Assembly (NCBI GenBank): GCA_020850735.1
Contig: JADZEE010000136.1
Location: 62,001-126,000 of the forward strand
DNA from: Gammaproteobacteria bacterium
Lineage (GTDB): Bacteria; Pseudomonadota; Gammaproteobacteria; JADZEE01
Direction of reading: 5' to 3'
DNA: 64,000 nt
Below the pieces are notes generated by a model. The model was not told the DNA's origin. It saw only the letters and a list, made by a program, of their open reading frames with translations, and did no database searches. Position numbers and translations under genes: made by a program. Each line of letters starts with the position of its first letter. Positions within the stretch are counted from its first letter, which is position 1. Below, one piece after another: positions 1-7,701 of the stretch.

Positions 1-477
1 CACGCCCGCGGTCTCGACGACGACGTAATCGAAGCCGGCGGCGTCGACGAGATCCGCGGCATCGCCGGCCGCCCGGCTCAGTCCGCCGACCGCGCCGCGC
101 GTCGCCATGCTGCGGATGTAGACTCCGCTGTCGTTGGAAACGCCGCTCATGCGCACGCGGTCACCGAGGATGGCGCCGTGCGTGAACGGGCTGGTCGGGT
201 CCACGGCGATCACCCCCACGGTGGCGCTTGCCGCGCGCAACTCGCGCACCAGCGCGCCGGTCAGGGTCGACTTGCCCGCGCCGGGCGGCCCGGTGACGCC
301 GATGCGCCAGGCCCGCCCGGTGTGCGCGTGCAGGCGCTCGAGCAGCGCTATCGCACACTCGCCACCGTGCTCGGCGCGCGTGATGGCGTGCGCGAGCGCG
401 CCCCGATCACCACCGAGCAGCCTGCCCGCAAGCACCGCGGCCGAAGCGTCGCGCAGTGACGAAGCCGCTGTATTCAT
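1..477 (-). CDS. meaB: MeaB/ArgK-family GTPase (mutase chaperone), 3' end outside window
   Basis: The first 159 residues are visible; the C-terminus lies beyond base 1. The P-loop GPPGAGKST is at about residues 63-71, followed by the family's AVDPTSPFTHGAILGDRVRM block (about 91-110) and the VETAGV segment at the window edge. MeaB proteins are G-proteins that load adenosylcobalamin into acyl-CoA mutases and protect them. This is the last visible gene of the mutase operon: its ATG overlaps the stop of the CoA-ligase gene by 4 bases (ATGA), so the two are probably translationally coupled. The presence of the chaperone supports a real AdoCbl-dependent mutase in this operon. The assignment is secure; the specificity for the neighbouring mutase is inferred from context. 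Confidence 0.93.
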   Translation of the reverse strand, partial: MNTAASSLRDASAAVLAGRLLGGDRGALAHAITRAEHGGECAIALLERLHAHTGRAWRIGVTGPPGAGKSTLTGALVRELRAASATVGVIAVDPTSPFTHGAILGDRVRMSGVSNDSGVYIRSMATRGAVGGLSRAAGDAADLVDAAGFDYVVVETAGV

Positions 478-2030
478 GCGCCGAGTGCCTTGCGCAGCTC
501 GCGCTTGAGGATCTTGCCGCTCGGGTTCTTGGGCAGCTCGTCGAGAAAGTACACCCGTCGCGGTTTCTTGTAGCCCGCGAGTTCGCGCCGGCAGTAATCG
601 ATGAGCGCTTCGGCCGTCACCTGCGTGCCGGGCCTGATCACGATCGTCGCGGTGACGATTTCGCCCCACTGTTCATCGGGCAGACCGATGACCGCGGCTT
701 CCAGAATAGCGGGGTGCGTGTACAGCACCGCTTCGATCTCCTTGGTGTAGATATTCACACCACCGCTGACGACCATGTCCGTTTTCCGATCGACGATGAA
801 CAAGTACCGATCCTCGTCGAGATAGCCGAGGTCGCCGGTGAAAAACCAGCCGTCGCGAATCGCCTCGGCGCTAGCTTCCGGCATACGCCAGTAACCCCGC
901 ACCACCGACCGGCTGCGCACCAGCACTTCGCCGACTTCGCCGCTGCCGAGATCACGGCCGGCGTCGTCGACGATCCGTACCTCGGCGCCCACCGCCTCGC
1001 GGCCGGCGGAGGCGAGCCGCGCACGCTGCTGCGGTGTGCCGCCGAGCACGTGATCGCTGCCAACGAGAAACGTCGCTTCGAGCGTCTCGGTGAGTCCGTA
1101 GCCCTGGGTGAAACCGCACTGCAGGCGAGCGAGCGCGCGTTCGAGCACGGCCGGCGGCATCGGTCCGCCGCCATAGAACACCAGCCGCAGCGACGACCGG
1201 TCGAACTGTTCGAAGCGGGGATCGTTGAGCACGGAGTTCAGCATGGTCGGGATCAACAAGGCCACCGTCGCCCGCTCGCGCTCCAGCGTCCGCAGCCAGA
1301 GCTCGGGCGCGAACCTGGGCATCACTACCTGGGTACAGCCGAGCATCATGTAGGTGACGGCCATGAACACCGCGCCCATGTGGTAAAGCGGCGTACCGAT
1401 CAGGTTCACGTCTTGTGCGCGGCTGCCGTCGGCCACGAACTGGTTCCACGCGTTCGCCTCGAGGTTGGCATGCGAGACCATGGCACCCTTGGGCGGTCCG
1501 GTCGTGCCGCTGGTAAAAAAAATGGCGAACGTTTCGTCCGCTGTCGCCGGCGATCGGCGGGGCGCGGACGAGGCGGCCGCGAGCGCGTTTTCGTAGGACG
1601 TGGCCCCATCCAGCGCGCCGTCGCCGATCACCCAGCGTGCCCCGATGCCGGTCACCGACCCTTCGACGGCGCGCGCCTGGTCGACATAGGCATCGGCGAC
1701 GACGAAAAGCCGCGGTTCGCCCTGGTTCAGGATCGCGCTGAGCTCGCGCGGCGTGAGTCGGAAGTTGAGCGGTACGGCGATGACCCCGGCGCGTGCGCAA
1801 CCGAGATAGAGCTCGATGAGCTCCGGACAGTTACCGGCCAGGACCGCCACCCGATCACCGGGTGCCAGCCCGACAGCGGCGAACGCGCACGCCACGCGGT
1901 TGACCCGCGCGTCGAGCTCCGCCCAGGTGAGTCGCCGCTCGTCCATGCGCAGCGCCGTCTTGTGCGGGAAGCGCAGGCCATTGCGCAACGCAATGGCGTC
2001 CAGGGTCCGGATCCCGGTGTCGGGGCTCAT
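474..2030 (-). CDS. AMP-forming acyl-CoA ligase of the mutase operon
   Basis: A 518-residue ANL-superfamily enzyme that would activate a carboxylic acid with ATP and CoA. Visible motifs are the AMP-binding loop FTSGTTGPPKG (about 172-182), YGLTE in the middle, the TGDLGYLDED hinge region, and the C-terminal PSGKILKREL containing the adenylation lysine. The frame stays open upstream to 2321, but ATG at 2030 gives the usual family N-terminus. It sits between the carboxymuconolactone-decarboxylase-like gene and meaB. Known operons for 2-hydroxyisobutyryl-CoA mutase also pair a dedicated ligase with mutase subunits and a MeaB homologue, so this enzyme probably supplies the mutase or dehydrogenase substrate. 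The acid is unknown; the family is too broad to name one. Confidence 0.93.
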   Translation of the reverse strand: MSPDTGIRTLDAIALRNGLRFPHKTALRMDERRLTWAELDARVNRVACAFAAVGLAPGDRVAVLAGNCPELIELYLGCARAGVIAVPLNFRLTPRELSAILNQGEPRLFVVADAYVDQARAVEGSVTGIGARWVIGDGALDGATSYENALAAASSAPRRSPATADETFAIFFTSGTTGPPKGAMVSHANLEANAWNQFVADGSRAQDVNLIGTPLYHMGAVFMAVTYMMLGCTQVVMPRFAPELWLRTLERERATVALLIPTMLNSVLNDPRFEQFDRSSLRLVFYGGGPMPPAVLERALARLQCGFTQGYGLTETLEATFLVGSDHVLGGTPQQRARLASAGREAVGAEVRIVDDAGRDLGSGEVGEVLVRSRSVVRGYWRMPEASAEAIRDGWFFTGDLGYLDEDRYLFIVDRKTDMVVSGGVNIYTKEIEAVLYTHPAILEAAVIGLPDEQWGEIVTATIVIRPGTQVTAEALIDYCRRELAGYKKPRRVYFLDELPKNPSGKILKRELRKALGA

Positions 2031-2128
2031 GGGTCGGCGTTGCCGGTCGCGCGAGCGATTCCGCTCCGGGGTTTGCGCACGTGCCCACCCCGGAGCGGTT
2101 AGCGCTGCGCGGTGCGATCGCCGCGTCG

Positions 2129-2551
2129 CTACGCGGCGCGGGATTTCCCCGCCTTCATCCCGGCGGCGCGCTTGAGACCTTCCTCCACGCTCAGGGCAAT
2201 GGACGCGGCCTGAACCTTGGCGTGTTCGTAGGCGGACAGGAACATGACTTCCATGATCTCCTCTTCGCTGGCGCCGGCGTTCACCGCACCCTGAACGTGA
2301 AAGACGATGCCCGGACCGCACTGCATCGCCGCGAGCATGCCCAGCAGCACGAGCTCGCGCGTCTTCGGATCGAGAGTGCCGCGTTCCATCGACTCCACCA
2401 GCGGCTGTTGGGTGAAATGCGCGAGCATGCTCGGCATCTTCTGTGCGTAGATGTTGAAAGCCTGCTTGATGTCATCGATGTTGCCGTCACCGACCAGCTC
2501 CTGCCAGGAATCCAGCATCTCCGCGCCCGTTCTTGCGTCTTTCATCTTCAT
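2129..2551 (-). CDS. Carboxymuconolactone decarboxylase-fold (AhpD-like) protein
   Basis: A 140-residue all-helical protein with the family core around residues 60-115 (KTRELVLLGMLAAMQCGPGIVFHVQGAVNAGASEEEI). Redox-active AhpD-type members have a CxxC pair plus a downstream histidine. Only one cysteine (in QCGPGIVFH) and the histidine are present here, so a peroxidase-type thiol cycle is unlikely. Members of this fold are often found in CoA-ester catabolic operons with no proven function. A GAGGAG ribosome site lies 9 bases before the ATG. It lies between the acyl-CoA dehydrogenase and ligase genes on the same strand. Confidence 0.85.
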   Translation of the reverse strand: MKMKDARTGAEMLDSWQELVGDGNIDDIKQAFNIYAQKMPSMLAHFTQQPLVESMERGTLDPKTRELVLLGMLAAMQCGPGIVFHVQGAVNAGASEEEIMEVMFLSAYEHAKVQAASIALSVEEGLKRAAGMKAGKSRAA

Positions 2552-2671
2552 CTTGTCGATCTCCTCGTCGTTCGGGCATCACGCCCGTTCAGGGTCCTGG
2601 TGCCCGCAGCCGGCCCGTACGGGACGTTGCTCGAGCACGCCTGGTTGTGGAATCCCGGCTTCCATGGCCAT

Positions 2672-3880
2672 TCAGTACGCCGATGACGGCACCTCGGGCA
2701 GGCGCATCGCCAGGAAGCGAGTGAGCACGTCGTTGGTGCCGTCGTAAATCGGGAACACCATGGCGTCCCGAACGTATTTCTCGATCGGGTTGTCGCGCAT
2801 GAAGCCGGCGCCGCCGAACACGTCCATGGCCGCTACGGTGACTTCCCGCACCATGGCCGAGGGCAGGATTTTCGCCATCGTCCCGAGCTTGTTCAGCCCC
2901 TCGCCGCGGTCCGGGTTCTCCACCGCCCAGGCGATCTTCCATACCAGCGCACGTGCCGCTTCGATATTCATGCGCATCTGTGCGAGCTTTGCCGCGACCG
3001 ACTCGTGGGTGATGATGGGCTGTCCCCAGACCACGCGCTGCTGCGCGTATTCGACCGCTGCGTCGTAGGCCGCGCGCGCGAGGCCGATCGCGGCCGAGCC
3101 GATGCCGACGCCGTTGCCTTCGTAGCAATCGAGCAGGATCTGGAAGCCCTGGCCTTCTTCGCCCATGCGGCAGTCGAGCGGAACGCGGCAATCCTCGAAC
3201 AGGACTTCCCGCACCACCGACAGGCGGTGTCCCATCTTGTCCTCGATTTTTCCGAACCCAAGGCCCGGCGTACGGGCCGGGACGAGAAATATGCTGCAGC
3301 CGCCGAGGTTTGGGGCGTTGCGGTCAGTACGCGCGAGCACGATGTACAGTCCGGCGAGGCCGCCATTGGAGATGAAGCACTTGGTGCCGTTCAGCACGTA
3401 AGCATCGCCCTCGCGTACCGCGGTGGTGCGTACGCCGAAGGTCGGGTCGGGCAGCGGGCAGAAGATCTCGGAGCCGCCGGCCGGCTCGGTCATCGGTCCG
3501 GCCAGGAGAAAATCCGGATCGGCACAGAACGCCGGCAGCCAGCGTTCGCGTTGCGTCGCATTGCAGCCGCGCAGCAGCAGGCGCGATAGCGAGACGTTGA
3601 CCAGGAAAACGTCGGCGATGCCGGCGTCGCCGCGAGCGAGCTCTTCGATGATCAGCGAGTAGTCGAGGAGCCCGCCGCCGTAACCGCCGTATTCCTGCGG
3701 TACCAGCACGTGACCCAGGCCAATCGCCATGCCCTTGCGTACCAGGTCCGCGGAAAATCCGTGCGCGGGATCAGGATTGCGATCCTGCGCAGCCGCGGCC
3801 GGGCGCACTTCGCTGTCGACATAGCGACGGGTCGTTTCCAGCAGGGCGCGCTGCTCCGCGGTCAGACCGAAATCAATCAC
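2672..3880 (-). CDS. Acyl-CoA dehydrogenase with Asp at the usual catalytic Glu position
   Basis: A 402-residue FAD-dependent acyl-CoA dehydrogenase. GTG at 3880 (reading as MIDFGLTAEQRALLETTRRYV) is preceded by GGGGAGG at good distance; an in-frame ATG at 3931 would add 17 atypical residues. The FAD/substrate segment (AGPMTEPAGGSE), the central beta domain and the C-terminal helical domain (DVFGGAGFMRDNPIEKYVRDA) are all present. The segment that normally reads IYEGT, whose Glu is the base in short- and medium-chain enzymes, reads IYDGTND. No obvious substitute Glu is visible at the isovaleryl-CoA-dehydrogenase position by hand alignment. The enzyme probably introduces a double bond into the substrate or product of the mutase. 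The family call is firm; the substrate is unknown. Confidence 0.9.
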   Translation of the reverse strand: MIDFGLTAEQRALLETTRRYVDSEVRPAAAAQDRNPDPAHGFSADLVRKGMAIGLGHVLVPQEYGGYGGGLLDYSLIIEELARGDAGIADVFLVNVSLSRLLLRGCNATQRERWLPAFCADPDFLLAGPMTEPAGGSEIFCPLPDPTFGVRTTAVREGDAYVLNGTKCFISNGGLAGLYIVLARTDRNAPNLGGCSIFLVPARTPGLGFGKIEDKMGHRLSVVREVLFEDCRVPLDCRMGEEGQGFQILLDCYEGNGVGIGSAAIGLARAAYDAAVEYAQQRVVWGQPIITHESVAAKLAQMRMNIEAARALVWKIAWAVENPDRGEGLNKLGTMAKILPSAMVREVTVAAMDVFGGAGFMRDNPIEKYVRDAMVFPIYDGTNDVLTRFLAMRLPEVPSSAY

Positions 3881-3948
3881 GGACGATGCCTCCCCGGTCG
3901 CGGTGTTTCCGCCGGACCGATTCCACGACACGGATCACGTGGCGACGC

Positions 3949-4350
3949 TCAGGCGGCACGCACGCCGAGCACGCGCTCGAAAACCTCGAGAAATTCAGCT
4001 GACGACGCGCCCGGAACCACGACCTCGGCGACCCCGACCCGACGCAGCTCGGCTACGTCGTCGGCCGGAATGACGCCACCGCACAGTACCGGCAGGTCGA
4101 GGCCCGACGCAGCAAGCCGGTCCATGAGCTTGCGTACCTGCGTCATATGCTGGCCGGACAGGAAGCTGATGCCAATGGCGTCGGCAGCCTCCTCGACGGC
4201 CGCCTTGACGACCTGATCGGCGTTGTTGTGCAGGCCGAGGTAAATCACCTCGTAGCCCGCCTCGCGCAGCTTCTGGGCAACGGTGATGACACCGGTGTCG
4301 TGGCAGTCGAGTCCCATCTTTGCAAGCAGGATGCGTTTCGTATCGGCCAT
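3949..4350 (-). CDS. B12-binding small subunit of acyl-CoA mutase
   Basis: A 133-residue cobalamin-binding domain as a separate subunit. The base-off/His-on motif DxHxxG appears as DCHDTG at residues 15-20, with His17 as the expected lower axial ligand of cobalt. The SFLSG and LCGGVIP elements that hold the nucleotide tail follow. ATG at 4350 has a GAGGGG ribosome site 9 bases upstream; a GTG two codons earlier is too close to that site. The gene directly follows the large-subunit gene (56-base gap). A two-polypeptide layout is normal for isobutyryl-CoA and 2-hydroxyisobutyryl-CoA mutases and differs from single-chain methylmalonyl-CoA mutase. Confidence 0.95.
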   Translation of the reverse strand: MADTKRILLAKMGLDCHDTGVITVAQKLREAGYEVIYLGLHNNADQVVKAAVEEAADAIGISFLSGQHMTQVRKLMDRLAASGLDLPVLCGGVIPADDVAELRRVGVAEVVVPGASSAEFLEVFERVLGVRAA

Positions 4351-4406
4351 GATCACGTGCCCCTCAAAAATCGATGTGCAGATTGCGGCTACAGCCGTGC
4401 GGGTGG

Positions 4407-6065
4407 CTACCCGCCGCGGCCGGGCGACTCGCGGAAGTTCCAGCGTTGTGCGCGGCGCATCGCCTCGTGCGCCTCGCCCAGCGTTACCTTGCTCAGCAGC
4501 GCATCCATGATGACCTCCACCATATTGGCGCCTTCGCGCCAGCCGTTCTCGATGCGCTGCATGGCATCGCTCCAGCGACCGGCGTCGCGTTCAGCCCGGT
4601 AGCGGCGCAGGTACTCGCCGCGCCGCTCGCCCCACTCGTCCGCGCGGATTTTGTGCACCTTGACCGGCGTCTCCTCCTGCGGCGGGATGGTGAAGCGGTT
4701 GACACCGACGAGCGTGCGCCGGCCGCTGTCGAGCGCGGCCTGGTTGCGGTAGCGCGCGGCGTTGATCTGGGTCTCGAGCCATCCCTGTTTGATGGCGTCG
4801 ACCATACCGCCCTGTTGATCGATTTCAGCGAGCTTGGCGCGGATCGCCTGTTCGATTTTCGTGGTCATCGTTTCCACGTAATAGGAGCCCGCCAGCGGAT
4901 CGATCGTCCTGGTGACGCCGGTCTCGTAGGCCATGACCTGCTGCGTGCGCAAGGCGATGCGCGAGGATTGCTCCGTCGGCAGTCCGTGGCCTTCGTCATA
5001 GGAGCACAGGTGAATCGACTGCGCACCGCCGAACACCGCAGCCAGGCACTCGACCGAGGCGCGGACGATGTTGACCTCTGGTTGCTGGGTAGTCAGCGTA
5101 TTGCCGGCGGTCTGTACCGAGAAACGCAGTCGCCAGCACTCCGGATTGGTGGCGCCGAAATCCTCGCGCATGGTCTGGGCGTACAGGCGCCGCATGGCGC
5201 GGAACTTGGCGATCTCCTCGAAGAAGTCTATCGAGCAGGACAGAAAAAACGAGGCGCGGCGCGGGAACCGGTCGATGTCCAGCCCGCGCGCGCGCGCGCG
5301 CCGGAAGATGTCGAACGCGTGCCCGAGCGTGAACGCACCATCCTCGACGGCGTTGACCCCGGTCTCGCGCAGGTTGTAGCCGTTGGTGACCATCCAGTTC
5401 AGACGCGGCAGTTTGGCGGAGATGAACTCGATGTTGTCCAGGCACAAGCGGACCGTGCCGTCGAGCGGGAAGAACTGCGTCACCGTCTGCAGCGGCCCGC
5501 CGCTCATCTGGTAAAAGGGATCGTTCTGCTGGGTGCCGATGACGTCCTTGAAATCGACGCCTTTTTTCTGCGCGACGCAGCCGAGCATGGCGAGGGTGAC
5601 CGTGGACACCGGTGGCCGGATCGACAGCGCGTAGGAGACTCTGTCCGGACCGAAACCGTCGTACAGCGCCTCCATGTCCTCGAGCGTCGAGATGGCGACA
5701 CCGGTGACGCCCACTTCGCCCTCGGCGATTTCGTCGTCGGAGTCGAAACCGTAGGAGGTGGGCAGATCGATGGTGATGACGAAGCCGTTCGCACCGTTGT
5801 CGTGCAGGTACTTGATGCGTTCGTTGGTCTCCTGTGGGGAGCCGAAGCCGACCTGGAAGCGCCGCGTCCAGATGCGCTCCCGGTACATGCCGGGGTAAGG
5901 GCCGCGGGTGAACGGGAATTCGCCGGGTTTACCGAGGTCGCGGGCGGCGTCGAAGTTCCCGAAATGATCAGGCGTATACAGCTCCTCGATCTCAATCCCG
6001 GCCGACGTCTCAAAGACCTGCTCTTCGTGGTCCCGCGCGGTCGCCTGTACTGCCGAGCTGCTCAT
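4407..6065 (-). CDS. Divergent B12-dependent acyl-CoA mutase, large (catalytic) subunit
   Basis: A 552-residue TIM-barrel subunit of the methylmalonyl-CoA mutase family, first gene of its operon. Family landmarks are clear: FTRGPYPGMY (52-61), DLPTSYGFDSD (100-110), SVQTAGNTLTTQQPEVN (316-332) and DEGHGLPTEQSSRIALRTQQV. Two positions are unusual. The segment matching the family's W-T-[IM]-R-Q-[YFI]-A-G-F reads WTRRFQVGF, placing Gln71 where methylmalonyl-CoA mutase has Tyr89, isobutyryl-CoA mutase Phe and 2-hydroxyisobutyryl-CoA mutase Ile. The near-invariant SGYH motif, whose His (His244 in P. shermanii) contacts the thioester carbonyl, reads NGYN (Asn231). The region around the substrate-binding Arg207 is also rebuilt (NDPFYQMSGGPLQ). 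It is therefore not a standard methylmalonyl-CoA mutase. The rearranged acyl group cannot be named from sequence. Confidence 0.92.
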   Translation of the reverse strand: MSSSAVQATARDHEEQVFETSAGIEIEELYTPDHFGNFDAARDLGKPGEFPFTRGPYPGMYRERIWTRRFQVGFGSPQETNERIKYLHDNGANGFVITIDLPTSYGFDSDDEIAEGEVGVTGVAISTLEDMEALYDGFGPDRVSYALSIRPPVSTVTLAMLGCVAQKKGVDFKDVIGTQQNDPFYQMSGGPLQTVTQFFPLDGTVRLCLDNIEFISAKLPRLNWMVTNGYNLRETGVNAVEDGAFTLGHAFDIFRRARARGLDIDRFPRRASFFLSCSIDFFEEIAKFRAMRRLYAQTMREDFGATNPECWRLRFSVQTAGNTLTTQQPEVNIVRASVECLAAVFGGAQSIHLCSYDEGHGLPTEQSSRIALRTQQVMAYETGVTRTIDPLAGSYYVETMTTKIEQAIRAKLAEIDQQGGMVDAIKQGWLETQINAARYRNQAALDSGRRTLVGVNRFTIPPQEETPVKVHKIRADEWGERRGEYLRRYRAERDAGRWSDAMQRIENGWREGANMVEVIMDALLSKVTLGEAHEAMRRAQRWNFRESPGRGG

Positions 6066-6465
6066 CGCGTGCCTCCTTCGAACCCGTAACCTCGCCGCAG
6101 TCCCACGACCGCAAGCATAACCGGCGGGGCAGCCAGCGGCGCGGTTCGTCGTGACGCCCGCGCGCCGTCCAATAATAGAGATTCAATTGTATTTCTATTT
6201 AAGTTCGATGGTAATTCATCCTGGTAGAAATTCAAGCGGGCCTGCGCAGGTCCGGGGACGGGGCGGTGGCGTTCCGGCTCGGGCTGTTACCGGCGGGGCG
6301 GGGAACGGACCGGTTCGGCACGGCTTGACCCGCCGGGAACGGTATTCGACTTCGGTCCGGTCCCACGGCGCACCATGGGCAGCTGTATTGATTGGACGTT
6401 CAGCGCAAGTAACTACTTACACCGACAGTGCATGGATGCGCCGGCCGGGGGTGCGGAGCCGGTGC
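6066..6465. other. Upstream region of the mutase operon; AT-rich core, no gene
   Basis: About 400 bases without a supportable gene; the open frames are antisense or GC-driven. Bases 6172-6236 are much more AT-rich than their surroundings and are the likely promoter zone for the leftward mutase operon. They contain an ATTTCTA/TAGAAAT inverted repeat (6191-6197 and 6225-6231) and a TTCAATTG element. No convincing -35/-10 pair can be fixed by eye. Confidence 0.45.
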
Positions 6466-6924
6466 TCAGTTGGTTGCGGCCTGGTCGGTGCCGGCGGTTG
6501 CAGGGGTCGCAGCCGCGTGTCGGCGTGCGTGTGCCAACGCGGTCTTGAGCGTGATGGAATCGAGCACCGAACGGGTCAGATCGTCGATCTCGCGACTGAC
6601 CCGGCGGATCTCGGCGACCGCGGCTTCGGCCGCAGTGCTGGCCGGCGGGGGTACTTCGAGCTCGGATTCCAAGGGCTCGAACAGCTCAATCACGTCGAGC
6701 AGAGTGGTGCGATTGCTGTTGCCTGCGAAGCGGTAGCCACCGCCGACCCCACGGACGGCCTGTACCAGCCCGGCGCGCACCAGCTGGCGCAGGATCTTGG
6801 CGAGATGATGGGGCGACACGCCGTAGGCCTCGGCGATGTCGTTCGCGGACAGCTGCCGGGTCGGAACGGCGGCCAGATCGAGCACGGCGTAGAGGGCGAA
6901 CAGACTGGCTTTCTGCAGTTTCAT
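6466..6924 (-). CDS. Rrf2-family transcriptional regulator without cluster cysteines
   Basis: A 152-residue winged-helix regulator starting MKLQKASLFALYAVLDLA. The recognition helix region (LSANDIAEAYGVSPHHLAKILRQLVRAGLV) and the wing (RGVGGGYRF) match Rrf2. IscR and NsrR bind a [2Fe-2S] or [4Fe-4S] cluster through three cysteines in the dimerisation helix; this protein has no cysteine at all, so it cannot sense through such a cluster. ATG at 6924 is preferred over the upstream in-frame start because it gives the canonical family N-terminus. It is transcribed toward the mutase operon, 400 bases away, and is the only nearby candidate regulator for it. That link is inference. Confidence 0.9.
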   Translation of the reverse strand: MKLQKASLFALYAVLDLAAVPTRQLSANDIAEAYGVSPHHLAKILRQLVRAGLVQAVRGVGGGYRFAGNSNRTTLLDVIELFEPLESELEVPPPASTAAEAAVAEIRRVSREIDDLTRSVLDSITLKTALAHARRHAAATPATAGTDQAATN

Positions 6925-6952
6925 GACGGCTCGGGGCCGAAACCGGTAAACC

Positions 6953-6967
6953 GGTACCATTTATACC
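6953..6967. promoter_or_regulatory. Possible Rrf2 operator/promoter element
   Basis: An inverted repeat GGTA-N7-TACC lies 29-43 bases upstream of the Rrf2 start and is preceded by two ACCGGT steps (AACCGGTAAACCGGT). Its position suits autoregulation. There is no independent support. Confidence 0.3.
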
Positions 6968-6994
6968 AGAAATACCCTCGCCGCGCCGCTTGGG

Positions 6995-7061
6995 AAAACC
7001 GGGGTCAGAGTCGAATTATTCGGCGCGCTGACTAAGGAAATTCGACTCTGACCCCGGTTTT
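6995..7061. repeat. Inverted repeat with 23-bp perfect arms (REP-like)
   Basis: The left arm (6995-7017) and right arm (7039-7061) are exact reverse complements, separated by 21 bases. The core is GGGGTCAGAGTCGAATT. The element lies between the divergent Rrf2 and ferritin-like genes, and a third copy of the arm is found at 7697. As RNA it would form a long hairpin. The layout resembles interspersed palindromic elements such as those mobilised by RAYT transposases; no transposase is encoded nearby. Confidence 0.85.
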
Positions 7062-7121
7062 GGGGTTATCGAGTCCGGCGGGATTTGCTCCGCTTCGCGA
7101 AATGCTGTAATTCCCCCGCTC

Positions 7122-7640
7122 ATGAGCAGCCAGCCGGCCCAAGGCCGCCAGGTTTACAGCGGATATCGGGGATCTCCGAACCCGACCGAGCACGACCGCA
7201 TCGTTCACCTGCTGGACGAGTACCGGGCCAGCGAGGCATTCGTAGCGGAGTATCTCGGCGCCTGGATCGCGGCCAGCAGCGATCCGCGCATCGTCGGTGG
7301 CTTGCGTCTCCTGCGTGAGCGGGAGGCGGCACACGCGAGGGTGTTCGAGGCCCGGCTGCGCGAGCTCGGCGCCGAGCCGGCGGCCGCGGTGCCGGCCGAG
7401 CGTCGCGCCAGCACCCTGGCGCGCTACGGCGCCACCGACATAAGCGATCTCGACAAGCTCGGGACGCTCGCCGTGTTGTTCGAGGATGCAGAATATTTTC
7501 TGCAACCCGTGACGGATCTCATCCGCGCCATCCGTGTCGATCTGCACACGCGCGAACTGCTACGCACCGTCCTCGACGACGAGCGCGCGAGTGTCGCGTG
7601 GCTGCTCGGCATGCACGGAACCCTTGCCGCCGAAGCCTGA
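7122..7640 (+). CDS. Ferritin-like four-helix protein, function unknown
   Basis: A 172-residue, probably all-helical protein with four predicted helices. Possible metal-site residues occur in the expected rhythm: Glu in helix 1 (YRASEAFVAEYL), an ExxH in helix 2 (REREAAHARVF) and Glu in helix 3 (FEDAEYFL). The fourth helix has DDERASVAW, without the second ExxH histidine, so a complete di-iron centre is doubtful. It is a single gene bracketed by repeat elements on both sides, which suggests it may be exchanged or inserted as a unit. The family assignment is tentative; a coding role is likely given a well-defined start, stop and amphipathic pattern. Confidence 0.65.
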   Translation: MSSQPAQGRQVYSGYRGSPNPTEHDRIVHLLDEYRASEAFVAEYLGAWIAASSDPRIVGGLRLLREREAAHARVFEARLRELGAEPAAAVPAERRASTLARYGATDISDLDKLGTLAVLFEDAEYFLQPVTDLIRAIRVDLHTRELLRTVLDDERASVAWLLGMHGTLAAEA

Positions 7641-7682
7641 TTGCCCTGGCGGCGCAAGCAGATGAACGGTTAAGTAGCTGAA

Positions 7683-7701
7683 TTCCTGCCAATACCAGGA
7701 A
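7683..7701. repeat. Short hairpin after the ferritin-like gene
   Basis: An inverted repeat TTCCTG-N7-CAGGAA sits directly before the third copy of the 26-bp repeat. It may act in transcript 3'-end formation, although no T-run follows. Confidence 0.4.

Noticed and set aside
456..2102. 548-codon plus-strand frame over the CoA-ligase gene
   Set aside because: Shadow of the ligase on the opposite strand; composition is atypical and there is no ribosome site.
4407..6065. Annotating the mutase simply as methylmalonyl-CoA mutase
   Set aside because: The Tyr89-equivalent, Arg207 region and catalytic His motif are all altered, so that name would assign an unsupported substrate.
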